A DNA stretch of 64,000 nucleotides, from the NCBI GenBank assembly GCA_002350845.1, contig DEFL01000013.1, forward strand, positions 1-64,000, written 5' to 3'. Every line of letters begins with the position of its first letter. Positions within the stretch are counted from its first letter, which is position 1. The translations under genes were made by a program, and so were the position numbers. Of this stretch, positions 33,733 through 41,765 are shown piece after piece. The DNA comes from Christensenella sp. UBA2853 (lineage in GTDB: Bacteria > Bacillota > Clostridia > Christensenellales > Aristaeellaceae). The notes under the pieces were generated by a model. The model searched no databases. It saw only the letters and a list, made by a program, of their open reading frames with translations, and was not told the origin of the DNA.

Positions 33733-35922
33733 TTACTCGCTTGTTACCAGTTCGGCATAAGCGCCGCCTTTGGCATACAGTTCCTCGTGCGTTCCGCGCT
33801 CCACGATTTTTCCTTTTTCCAGCACAATGATTTCATCGCAGTCACGGATCGTGGACAGGCGGTGCGCAATGACAATACAGGAAATGCCTCTCATCTTCAC
33901 CGCTTTGACCAGTTCATATTCTGTTTTCGCATCCAATGCGCTGGTCGCCTCATCCAGAATAATAACCGACGGGTCCTGGGCCAGAACGCGGGCAATTTCC
34001 AGTCTCTGTCTCTGACCACCCGACAGGTCTCTTCCGTTCTCGATCAATTTGTTCTGGTAACCATTGGGACGCTGCAGAATATCATCATGGATCTGTGCAT
34101 CCCTTGCCGCCAGGATGACTTCAAAATCCTCGATTGATTTATCCCACATCCGTATATTGTTGGCGATGGTATCCTCAAACAGAACAATGTCCTGGTCCAC
34201 CATGGCCACAGAGCCTGTAAACACGCTCCGCGGGATATCCTTGATCGGTCGTCCGTCAAACAGGATTTCTCCGTCCCAGGGCTGATACAATCCGGTAATG
34301 AGCTTGCTGACCGTGGATTTTCCGCTGCCGCTCCCTCCAACAATGGCAATCCGGCTGCCGGGCTTCATGTGCATGGAGAAGTCTTCGATGGTGGGATTTC
34401 CCAGAGGCGAGTAACCGAAGGTGAGATTGCGAACCTCCACTTCCCCCTTCAGTTTTGCATAATCCTCATTCTTCTTTTCTCTGCTTTCCTGAAGCATGGG
34501 ATCATCCGGATATTCCATCACGTCCTCTACGCGTTCCATCTCCGTGCGCATTTCCTGGATCGTCTGTCCCGCACTGACCAGGGTCATGGCCGGGTCCATG
34601 AAAGAGGTAAGCAGTCCCTGGAACGTTGTGATCATGCCCAGAGTAAAGTTTCCGTTCATGGCCAGGCGCACGCCAAGGAACAGAACGGCATAGTTGCACA
34701 GTGTATTGATCAGTGTGGGAATCATTCCATACCGGGCATTGAGCGTGTCAAAGCGGACCTGCTGAGTATTGACAGAAGCCTGATAGCCCGACCACTTGCG
34801 GAAGAAACCGGCTTCCGCGCCAGAAGCCTTGATGGTTTCCGCCATGCTGATGCCTGCCATGGTGGCCGATGCCAGTTTGCCCGAATCCCGCATCTGAACG
34901 CGCGTGAGATTCACCCGCTTTTCAGACATGTACCGCGCCACAATCAGGTTCAGGACCAGTGAGAATAATCCCAGCAGTGTCATGAGCGGGCTGTATCGCA
35001 GCATGATCACCAGATAAAAAACCATCATCATGGTGTTCAGGGCCAGCGGTGCCACAGTGCCGACGAGTGTCCCGGCAATCGAAGCGTTTGTTCCCTGGCG
35101 CTGAAGAATATCTCCGGTCAGGCGCTGAGAGAAAAACTCAACGGGCAGTTTCAGGATTTTCCACATAAAGGACGCATTGCCTTCGATCGCCATTTTTCCG
35201 TCGATTTTGAGCGTATAAATCGTCCTCGCCCATTCCACAATGATCTGGAAAATGCACAGGAGCGCCATCACCAGGATGAAAGGATGCAGCCATTCCGGCG
35301 CACGTCCTGACAGCAGCCTGTCAAAAAAGATTCGGGACATGACGGGGTTGATGACACCAAACAGGTAGGTGATCACAGACATCAGAGTGACAAACGCGAC
35401 GGCCGGCCCCGCCCCTCTCAGACGTTTTTTGGCAAATTCAAGCGTGCTCTTCCGTTTTCCTGACGGCACAAACGACGGCCCCGGCGCAAACGTCAGGACA
35501 AGGCCGGTAAACGATTCATCAAACTCCTCCATGGATACCTGAACAATCCCTCTGGCCGGGTCATTGATCACGGCTTTTCCCTTTTTAAATCCATCGAGGA
35601 CCACAAAGTGATTGAAATTCCAGTGAATAATACAGGGATAGGTGGCCTGGGTTTTGATCCCGTCCAGTTCCATTTTGTATCCATGGACTTCCAGCCCGTA
35701 GTTTTGGCCTGCAAGATAGACGTTTTTCATGTTTGAACCGTCTCTGGAAACACCGCAGTCCAGCCGGACCTGTTCGAGCGGGACCCATTTCTGGTAATAG
35801 GCGAGAATCATGCACAGACACGCCGCCCCGCATTCAAGCGCTTCCATCTGCATGATCATCGGAACTTTGGCGACACTGTCTTTGACAGGCTGATGCCTGC
35901 TTTTACTCAGCTTCTCTTTCAT
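33733..35922 (-). CDS. C39 peptidase - ABC exporter, NHLM type
   Basis: This 729-residue peptide exporter has an N-terminal C39 peptidase, about residues 15-140, with catalytic Cys31 (ECGAACL), His105 (WNFNHFVVLDG) and Asp121 (NDPARG). A six-helix exporter domain and an ATPase follow: Walker A GGSGSGKST, signature LSGGQRQR, Walker B VIILDEATSALD. C39 domains cut double-glycine leaders while exporting the peptide. The ATG at 35922 follows GAGGAGG by seven bases. It sits between the HlyD-like and second ABC genes. No leader-peptide gene is visible in the operon. Confidence 0.92.
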   Translation of the reverse strand: MKEKLSKSRHQPVKDSVAKVPMIMQMEALECGAACLCMILAYYQKWVPLEQVRLDCGVSRDGSNMKNVYLAGQNYGLEVHGYKMELDGIKTQATYPCIIHWNFNHFVVLDGFKKGKAVINDPARGIVQVSMEEFDESFTGLVLTFAPGPSFVPSGKRKSTLEFAKKRLRGAGPAVAFVTLMSVITYLFGVINPVMSRIFFDRLLSGRAPEWLHPFILVMALLCIFQIIVEWARTIYTLKIDGKMAIEGNASFMWKILKLPVEFFSQRLTGDILQRQGTNASIAGTLVGTVAPLALNTMMMVFYLVIMLRYSPLMTLLGLFSLVLNLIVARYMSEKRVNLTRVQMRDSGKLASATMAGISMAETIKASGAEAGFFRKWSGYQASVNTQQVRFDTLNARYGMIPTLINTLCNYAVLFLGVRLAMNGNFTLGMITTFQGLLTSFMDPAMTLVSAGQTIQEMRTEMERVEDVMEYPDDPMLQESREKKNEDYAKLKGEVEVRNLTFGYSPLGNPTIEDFSMHMKPGSRIAIVGGSGSGKSTVSKLITGLYQPWDGEILFDGRPIKDIPRSVFTGSVAMVDQDIVLFEDTIANNIRMWDKSIEDFEVILAARDAQIHDDILQRPNGYQNKLIENGRDLSGGQRQRLEIARVLAQDPSVIILDEATSALDAKTEYELVKAVKMRGISCIVIAHRLSTIRDCDEIIVLEKGKIVERGTHEELYAKGGAYAELVTSE

Positions 35923-36142
35923 CGGACAGCCTCCTCGTAAGATCAGGTCTGCGGATTCTTTCCATGGCCGTTTCCATCCGGATGCATGGCCATTTCCCGA
36001 AAGCATCCCGCAGAAAAGGATATGCAGGTTTCTCTACTCCTGTCATTCAGGAAGAGAGGTGCAGGGACCACACGTGCATCAGCCGCGCAGATGGCTGGTG
36101 TACACGCCGGTTCCTCACACGGTTCACCTGCATTTCCTATCG

Positions 36143-36811
36143 TCAGTTCAGCAGAAAGCTGATCGGCGTTGTGGATTCAGTCACAATCTGTGCATCATAA
36201 ACGCCGTCCGGAAGCTGTTTGCTGATATCATCCAATGCAATGCTCACCGTTGCATAATCGTAGCTGTGCGCTCCGGTCACTGTCCCCAGTTTCTCATCCA
36301 GCCGCACCCTGCGGTCGGATTGAAAAGCTCTTTCCAGCTCACCGCGCATATCATAGGCAGAGGTGACGCCTTTTTCCACAAAAACCAGATATGGATCATC
36401 TGTCATGCCTTCCGGAAGTCCGTGCTGATCCACAAATGTCAGCATATACGTCCCGTCTTCGAGCGTATGTTCATCATCCATATGGATTTCAAGCGCCAGC
36501 CTGCTGGCTTGTGAGATATCCTTGATCTCCCCGTTTTCTCCATTAATCCGCACGGGCATATGGATCTTGACGAGGTCCAGCTGAGAGAGCGGCAGGTCGC
36601 CTGTCACAAATCCATAGGTCGATGTCACCTTGATATCAATGGTGCTTTCCATGACCGATGTGGAGGCATAGACAATAAAGCCGACCAGCAATGCAATGAC
36701 AGCAGACAATATCATCCACAGTTTCGGACTGGTCACCCGCATATAATCATGCATTTCCTCGGGGGAAGAAATCCGGTCGATGCTTTCTTTTCGAAACAGC
36801 TGATGATCCAT
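36143..36811 (-). CDS. NHLM-type HlyD-like secretion adaptor, reduced
   Basis: This 222-residue protein starts with the NHLM adaptor signature FRKESIDRISSPEEMHDYMRVTSP, followed by one membrane helix (about 32-50). The outer part is only about 170 residues of beta-rich sequence. The long coiled-coil hairpin and lipoyl halves of ordinary HlyD adaptors are not recognisable, so the protein is about half the usual size. It precedes the C39-ABC gene, with 220 bases between them. It probably anchors or gates the exporter in a Gram-positive envelope. Confidence 0.72.
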   Translation of the reverse strand: MDHQLFRKESIDRISSPEEMHDYMRVTSPKLWMILSAVIALLVGFIVYASTSVMESTIDIKVTSTYGFVTGDLPLSQLDLVKIHMPVRINGENGEIKDISQASRLALEIHMDDEHTLEDGTYMLTFVDQHGLPEGMTDDPYLVFVEKGVTSAYDMRGELERAFQSDRRVRLDEKLGTVTGAHSYDYATVSIALDDISKQLPDGVYDAQIVTESTTPISFLLN

Positions 36812-36876
36812 GAAATGGAGCTCCTTTCTGTATAACCACAGTCAAAGATGTCTGTCAATTCAGCCTGCTCCTGCTT

Positions 36877-38325
36877 TTACAGCAGGAGAGACAATGCACC
36901 ATACAGGGCCACAAACAGAATCAGAAGAAAGAGTTCCTGTTTCCAGCTTTTCTGCATGAGTCCGATGCATTCCCGCATGAATGCGTTTGGCCAGTACCAC
37001 CACTTGGTTCTGCTGCCGATTCCTTCTGCCTGCAGGCCTGCCGAATCAGCCCAGATCCCGCTGCGGAACACATGATAATTCGTGGTCGCAAACAGGATTT
37101 TACCCGCGTCCGACATTTTTTCGATGATTGCTTTTGAAAAAGCCATATTCTCCCAGGTATTGCGTGATTGCGTCTCCGGAACAATCAGGCTGTCCGGAAT
37201 CCCCTGATCCAGCATATACCTGCGCATGGCTTCCGCCTCAGGCATGCTTTCGTTTTTTCCCTGACCGCCGGAAGGAATCAGGACCGCCTCTTTCCCGGTC
37301 TGCTCCTTCTGCTTTCTCCAGAATGCAATGGCCCGGTCTACACGTCCGCGCAGAAGCGGCGGAAGCGTTCCGTCCTTCCGGAACCAGCAGCCCAGAATAA
37401 TGATAAAATCCCGATCTGGTTTCGGCTCATATCTTGCCGCTTTCAGGCCGCAGATCATGGTCCCGGCAAGCATGCATTCAAAGTAAACAAACACGGTCGC
37501 ATAGACATTTTCAAACGTGTTCCTCAGGCGGTTTTCCCACTCGCTTCCGGCAAAATCCTGCCAGCCCCAAATCCAGCCCAGCAGTTCTCCCAGAACAAGC
37601 AGCACGCTGATGATCAGCCCTAAAGCATTCGCCGTGCGCTTCCCTTCATGCCGCATGAGAATCAGATTGCTCACCGCCATTGCGATGGAAAAGACAAGCA
37701 CAAGCGGAGCCGTCAGATTCATGAAGGACCGGGCTGCCCCGCTGATCGATGACACCGCCATAATCATGCCGTATTCCGCCGGGTCAAGGATATGCTGCAG
37801 GGTCACAGCAAGCATGACAGCAAACGCCACCAGGGCAAATATGCCAAACCCGACATAAAATACCGTGGCATACCTGTAAAGGCGGTATCCCTTTGCCCTG
37901 AAGAACTGCCGCATCATGATCCATCCGGTCAGGAGCCAGAACAGGGTCACGGCAGCGAGGACAAAGGCGTCCCCTGTAAAGTTATCATTGGAGCCGTTAT
38001 AAATCGTCATAAAGGCATCCACAGAAACAGGAATGAGCGAAATGTCTTCGCCGCTCTCATCCTGGATGAGCAAATACGTCCTTCCCTCATGCTCAGGCCA
38101 GAGTCTCAAAACCAGGTCCCGGTTTTTGACTTCAACCGTTTCCACCCTGACGATGCCTTGTTCCTCCGGCATGATCTTCAGTGACTCGAGCTGATAGTCC
38201 CCGTTTTCCGAGTATGGCAGCGGATGATAGGTCAGGAAAGCATTCCCTGCCACCATCCGGCATCCCAGGCAGAGGACTGCAAGAATGACGGCACATATCG
38301 CCACCTGTCTGGCAGTCTGTTTCAA
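36877..38325 (-). CDS. Membrane protein with C-terminal DUF218 (YdcF/SanA-like) domain
   Basis: This 482-residue protein has an N-terminal helix, an outer beta-rich domain (about 30-115), five or more membrane helices (about 118-290), a DUF218 domain (about 300-450) and a final helix. DUF218 motifs visible are IIILGCWFRKDGTLPPLLRGRVDRA, PSGGQG, SRNTWENM and TTNYHVFR. The family is implicated in envelope and vancomycin tolerance in other bacteria, without a settled reaction. The start is a TTG with AAGGAG eight bases upstream. It lies between the VanZ-VOC and HlyD-like genes. A second DUF218 protein is at 55947-56807. Confidence 0.8.
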   Translation of the reverse strand: MKQTARQVAICAVILAVLCLGCRMVAGNAFLTYHPLPYSENGDYQLESLKIMPEEQGIVRVETVEVKNRDLVLRLWPEHEGRTYLLIQDESGEDISLIPVSVDAFMTIYNGSNDNFTGDAFVLAAVTLFWLLTGWIMMRQFFRAKGYRLYRYATVFYVGFGIFALVAFAVMLAVTLQHILDPAEYGMIMAVSSISGAARSFMNLTAPLVLVFSIAMAVSNLILMRHEGKRTANALGLIISVLLVLGELLGWIWGWQDFAGSEWENRLRNTFENVYATVFVYFECMLAGTMICGLKAARYEPKPDRDFIIILGCWFRKDGTLPPLLRGRVDRAIAFWRKQKEQTGKEAVLIPSGGQGKNESMPEAEAMRRYMLDQGIPDSLIVPETQSRNTWENMAFSKAIIEKMSDAGKILFATTNYHVFRSGIWADSAGLQAEGIGSRTKWWYWPNAFMRECIGLMQKSWKQELFLLILFVALYGALSLLL

Positions 38326-38363
38326 ATCCGATGCTCCTTCCAGTCCCTTGAGGACAAGACATT

Positions 38364-39449
38364 TTACCGCTCAATGACAGTAATCATCACATGGTCCGGT
38401 CCTGCAAAATGAATGCATCGCAGTCCCGTGTATGGATCCTGCTGAATACTGCCTGTGTCAATGCCGTTCAGATTCAGCCTGCGGATAATGGGCTTGAGAT
38501 GTCTCGCCGTCAGCGTCAGTGACTGCTGCTTGAGAACTTCCGTCGTGTTTGAGCAATGAATCTCAATCTGATACTTTCCCATCTCCAGCAGCATGTCCGT
38601 TCCGGGCTGATCAAGCGGAACGATCTGTTTGATCAGGCGGAATCCCAGTTTCATGACATAAAAATCCCAGATTTCCTCTTCATTGGTCGCCAGAAGCGCC
38701 GTTCTTGAAAGTCCCATCTTTCTGGCGAACGGATACAGGGTTCGCTCTCTGGCATTCTTCTTCCACCGGCGATAGGATTTCAGTTCCTTGCGCCAATTCG
38801 GATGGGTCACCACATAGGCGACGGAGATAAAGAGAAACTGACCGATGATCCCGCCAATCGTATTGGAGACCAGATCATCCATATCATAAAACCCGCGCCG
38901 GGTAATCAGCTGCAGATTTTCAATACCGAACGAAATCAGAAAGCAGGCCACAGCCGGACGGATGCGCACCTTGGCTCTGAACCATCCAGAGATATACGGC
39001 AGCATGTATCCCATGGGCACAAACAGCATAATGTTCATGTAGACCTGGGTAATATTCGCCGTATTCACAATCTGAATGTGCGACATGGCTTCCCGGAATC
39101 CCTTTGTAAAGAGGATGCGGATCACATCAAAAATACCGTAATCAATTTTCACTGCACTCTGAAGGTCTTCATACAGTGCGACATGTACCTGATAATCCCT
39201 TGACGCGGACCTTGAGAAAAATACAATCCACGACAGCATCAGCATATAGATCAGAAAGATGGACGCAAGAATGCTCTGCCGCATTTTGAGCATGGTTTCG
39301 GCTTTTGGATTCCGGCTGATTCCGCCTTCCAGATTCAGCCCCATTTTTCTGCATACGCGTCTGTCAATCCAAGGAAGCAAAAAAACCATCACCAAGACCA
39401 TCCCGGTGACGAACAGATTTGTCGATAAACTGTTTGCATTCAGGCGCAT
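38364..39449 (-). CDS. VanZ-like membrane protein fused to a VOC-like domain
   Basis: This 361-residue protein has about 235 N-terminal residues with five or six membrane helices and the VanZ hallmarks NIMLFVPMGYMLP and FYDMDDLVSNTIGGIIGQFL. The last ~120 residues resemble a glyoxalase/VOC domain: DFYVMKLGFRLIKQIVP, YQIEIHCSN and HFAGPDHVMITVIE. VanZ proteins can lower teicoplanin susceptibility by an unknown mechanism; VOC domains bind small molecules or metals. GGAGG precedes the ATG. The gene follows the NAGPA gene by 72 bases in the same direction. The fusion is unusual. Confidence 0.75.
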   Translation of the reverse strand: MRLNANSLSTNLFVTGMVLVMVFLLPWIDRRVCRKMGLNLEGGISRNPKAETMLKMRQSILASIFLIYMLMLSWIVFFSRSASRDYQVHVALYEDLQSAVKIDYGIFDVIRILFTKGFREAMSHIQIVNTANITQVYMNIMLFVPMGYMLPYISGWFRAKVRIRPAVACFLISFGIENLQLITRRGFYDMDDLVSNTIGGIIGQFLFISVAYVVTHPNWRKELKSYRRWKKNARERTLYPFARKMGLSRTALLATNEEEIWDFYVMKLGFRLIKQIVPLDQPGTDMLLEMGKYQIEIHCSNTTEVLKQQSLTLTARHLKPIIRRLNLNGIDTGSIQQDPYTGLRCIHFAGPDHVMITVIER

Positions 39450-39521
39450 TGACTAGCCTCCATAGGATTCACACCGGCAGAAGCGAATGCGCTGTCTTTC
39501 CGCTTTCGACCGCTCATCCGC

Positions 39522-40721
39522 TCATTTTCCCTGATCTGCGGGAATCTCTGTATATCCAATACCGATCAATGAAGTGACCGCGCGTACAAACTTCCTGTTC
39601 CGGTAGTTTGCCATCTTGTTGATCATCTTTCCCCGGAAAATCAGGGCCATGGTATTGCCGCCGTCAAGATTCAAAGCCTCTGTGACGCCGCGTTCTTTCA
39701 TCATTTCTGCCACACGCTGCAGCGCAGTCCCTTTGCTGAAGCTGGTGCGTCCCTGAACACTGATGAGCAGGTAATGATTGGGTTCAATCATGCCCAGTGC
39801 CTGCCTTGGCTCAATGCTGCGAAAATAGGAATACACCATTTCATTGATTCTGCCTTCATGCAGCAAAACAGGGCCGAAACTGAACACATTTACGGCCCCT
39901 TTTTCAAGCAGTTCTTCCGCCGTATATTCATTGCACGGATAAGTCATCAGTGTCCCGTCCGGATACTGTGCCATCATATCCAGATTTGGCAGATGATGCC
40001 CGGATTTTTGATTGGTCCTATCGCTGATGATCACTCCATTGCGGATAATGATGCCGACCGTCTCATGATGTGCCATCCGCTCTGCATAAAAATCATCCGA
40101 AAAGCCGAGAACAAACTGCTCCCTCTCGGCTATCACATAGGGATATTGAAACTTTTTCCCGGGATGGTCACTGTCCGTCATCACGGTGCGAAAGGCCTGT
40201 CCGTTTCGGGTTCGAATGTCCGTTTCAAACCACACCAGCGGGATCGAGGAATCCTCTCCACGTGAAATGGTCACGCGGAGATCCCGGCTGATGTATACCC
40301 AGCGGCCTTCCTCCTCGTTCTCTTCAATCAGTTCCCCGTCGCCGATGAGAAAACCTTCACTGTCCAGCGCCGCGCCTTCAGGGAATTCCGATGGCGGAAG
40401 CGTTGCCAATGGACGCATGGTCGGGTAAGGTTTGCTCACCGCCGCATCCGAGAACAGAAGTTCCCGGGTTTCTGCATCCAGTACCCCGGTTTCGTTCAGG
40501 CCGTTCATTCTCTGGAACTCGCTGAGGGATGTCTGCGTCTGATCCGTGAATTTTTTCGTCAGCGATCCATCTTTGATATATCTCAGTTCCTGGAGACGCC
40601 TCTTCATTTCCAGCACATCGTCTCCCTTGGAACCGACGGCAAGCGTTTCCTCCGCACACACGGCAAAAAACAGAAAGGTACTGATGAGAAGCACAAAGAA
40701 AAGGACGATACCTTTTTTCAT
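39522..40721 (-). CDS. Exported protein with peptidoglycan-binding and NAGPA phosphodiester glycosidase domains
   Basis: This 399-residue protein has a signal peptide or anchor of about 23 residues, a PG_binding_1 domain (about 25-90: VGSKGDDVLEMKRRLQEL ... FQRMNGL), a linker, and a NAGPA domain (about 190-395) with ISVQGRTS, ALNLDGGNTMAL and a C-terminal RAVTSLIGI. NAGPA enzymes cleave sugar-1-phosphodiesters; in bacteria they are linked to wall polymers or capsule. GGAGG is 12 bases before the ATG at 40721. It follows the ECF sigma gene by 37 bases, so wall modification may be the response the sigma factor controls. Confidence 0.83.
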   Translation of the reverse strand: MKKGIVLFFVLLISTFLFFAVCAEETLAVGSKGDDVLEMKRRLQELRYIKDGSLTKKFTDQTQTSLSEFQRMNGLNETGVLDAETRELLFSDAAVSKPYPTMRPLATLPPSEFPEGAALDSEGFLIGDGELIEENEEEGRWVYISRDLRVTISRGEDSSIPLVWFETDIRTRNGQAFRTVMTDSDHPGKKFQYPYVIAEREQFVLGFSDDFYAERMAHHETVGIIIRNGVIISDRTNQKSGHHLPNLDMMAQYPDGTLMTYPCNEYTAEELLEKGAVNVFSFGPVLLHEGRINEMVYSYFRSIEPRQALGMIEPNHYLLISVQGRTSFSKGTALQRVAEMMKERGVTEALNLDGGNTMALIFRGKMINKMANYRNRKFVRAVTSLIGIGYTEIPADQGK

Positions 40722-40758
40722 ATACAGGCCATTCCTCCGGCATGGGCACAGGGCAGAG

Positions 40759-41244
40759 TTACTCACTCATATACTTTTTCAGCATGATCAGTGCATTCTG
40801 ATGGCGGAGTTTGACTGCACCATAGCTCAGACCCATCATCTGTGCAATCTCTGTCAGCGTCTTTCCGTCATAATAGCGAAGAACAATGATGTCCATCATC
40901 TGCTGTGGAAGCTTGCGCAGGGCACCGGCAAGCTCGCTGAGTGTTTCTGTCTGCAGCAGACCTTCATCCACGACAGAGTCATCGGACATATTTTCATCGA
41001 GTTCTTCAGACGGCCTGGTTCTGCGGAAATAGTCAATCACCGTATTTCTGGTGATCGTAAAAATCCAGGTGCCGACGGCCGCTTTTCCCTTGTCATAGTT
41101 GCCAATCTTCCGCTGGATCTTTTCAAACACATCCGCACAGAGATCTTCTGCGTCCGAATGGTTCCGGACACGCGCAGAAATATATCCCATCACTTTGTTG
41201 CTGTATTCCATGTAAAGCTGGCCAATATCAATATCCGATGTCAT
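40759..41244 (-). CDS. ECF-type RNA polymerase sigma factor
   Basis: This 161-residue sigma-70 family factor has region 2 (about 10-80: SDAEDLCADVFEKI and GTWIFTITRNTVIDYFRR) and region 4 (about 105-158: LPQQMMDIIVLRYYDGKTLTEIAQMMGLS). Region 3 is missing, as in ECF factors. Its ATG overlaps the stop of the upstream 63-codon gene (ATGA). No transmembrane anti-sigma factor gene is adjacent, so its control is unclear. It heads the gene block running to the NHLM-like exporter. Confidence 0.92.
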   Translation of the reverse strand: MTSDIDIGQLYMEYSNKVMGYISARVRNHSDAEDLCADVFEKIQRKIGNYDKGKAAVGTWIFTITRNTVIDYFRRTRPSEELDENMSDDSVVDEGLLQTETLSELAGALRKLPQQMMDIIVLRYYDGKTLTEIAQMMGLSYGAVKLRHQNALIMLKKYMSE

Positions 41245-41432
41245 GGATTCTTTTTCTCCTGTTCTTTCTTTTTGAGTGCATCGGGCGTGCCCGCTGCAGA
41301 TACAAATTCCATCTCATCCATGCCCAGTTCTCTGACTCCGTACCGTGCATGCACGGAATCAATAATCAGCTGAAGGTCAGAGTTCCCTTCGAACTTCTGA
41401 TAATCGAACAACTGTTTCAGTTTCTTTTCCAC
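41241..41432 (-). CDS. Small protein coupled to the ECF sigma factor
   Basis: This 63-residue soluble protein is charged and helix-prone, with the sequence KQLFDYQKFEGNSDLQLIIDS near its N-terminus and a lysine-rich tail. I do not recognise a named family. The GTG start has GAGGAG upstream, and its stop overlaps the sigma factor ATG by four bases, so the two are made together. It could be a short anti-sigma or co-regulator, which is inference from position only. Confidence 0.65.
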   Translation of the reverse strand: MEKKLKQLFDYQKFEGNSDLQLIIDSVHARYGVRELGMDEMEFVSAAGTPDALKKKEQEKKNP

Positions 41433-41765
41433 GTTGAATATCTCCTCTCAAGCACTTGTTCTGCCTCAGACAGAACAGATCTTCAGTCGGTTTTCATATA
41501 TTTTCCATGGCAGGTTCTTTCTCTGCACTTTCTATTGTACCATGTTCGAGTCTGCAAAATCAATTCTGTTCTACACTATTTTACACACACTCTTCCCTGC
41601 CTGGATTCTGCATTCCAGGCCTTTAAATGAAAGCCTGAACTTTCTGAAAAAGCGCGATTTGACATGCCATCGTGCTTCCATCGGCGTATCAATTCAAGGA
41701 GGCACGCATTCTGTGCTTCCAAAGCTGCTGCATTATGTATCGATGAAAGGACAAAACATACAAAC
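41433..41765. other. Divergent regulatory region between the sigma operon and the M4 protease gene
   Basis: These 333 bases have no convincing gene. The minus-strand promoter at 41534-41563 serves the small protein/sigma genes. A TTGACA at 41659-41664 points toward the protease gene but lacks a well-spaced -10. Confidence 0.55.
41534..41563 (-). promoter_or_regulatory. Promoter of the ECF sigma / export locus
   Basis: TTGATT (41558-41563), an 18-base spacer and TACAAT (41534-41539) with TGG extension on the minus strand: a housekeeping-type promoter about 100 bases before the first start codon. Confidence 0.6.

Noticed and set aside
35923..36142. Short open frames in the gap between the HlyD-like and C39-ABC genes, considered as precursor peptide
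   Set aside because: The frames (about 23-29 codons) are highly basic, lack a double-glycine leader and have poor ribosome sites.
36831..36865. TTGACA - 18 bases - TATACA on the minus strand just before the HlyD-like gene
   Set aside because: The predicted transcription start would fall only about 10 bases before the ATG and remove the ribosome site, so it is unlikely to drive this gene.
31525..39449. Classical lanthipeptide or bacteriocin cluster
   Set aside because: The exporter genes fit, but there is no precursor, no LanB/LanC/LanM, no radical SAM enzyme and no immunity gene, so only an NHLM-like export locus is claimed.
30579..39449. Glycopeptide-resistance (van) cluster, because VanX-like and VanZ-like genes both occur
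   Set aside because: No vanH, vanA-type ligase or vanRS genes are present and the two genes are 7 kb apart in different operons.
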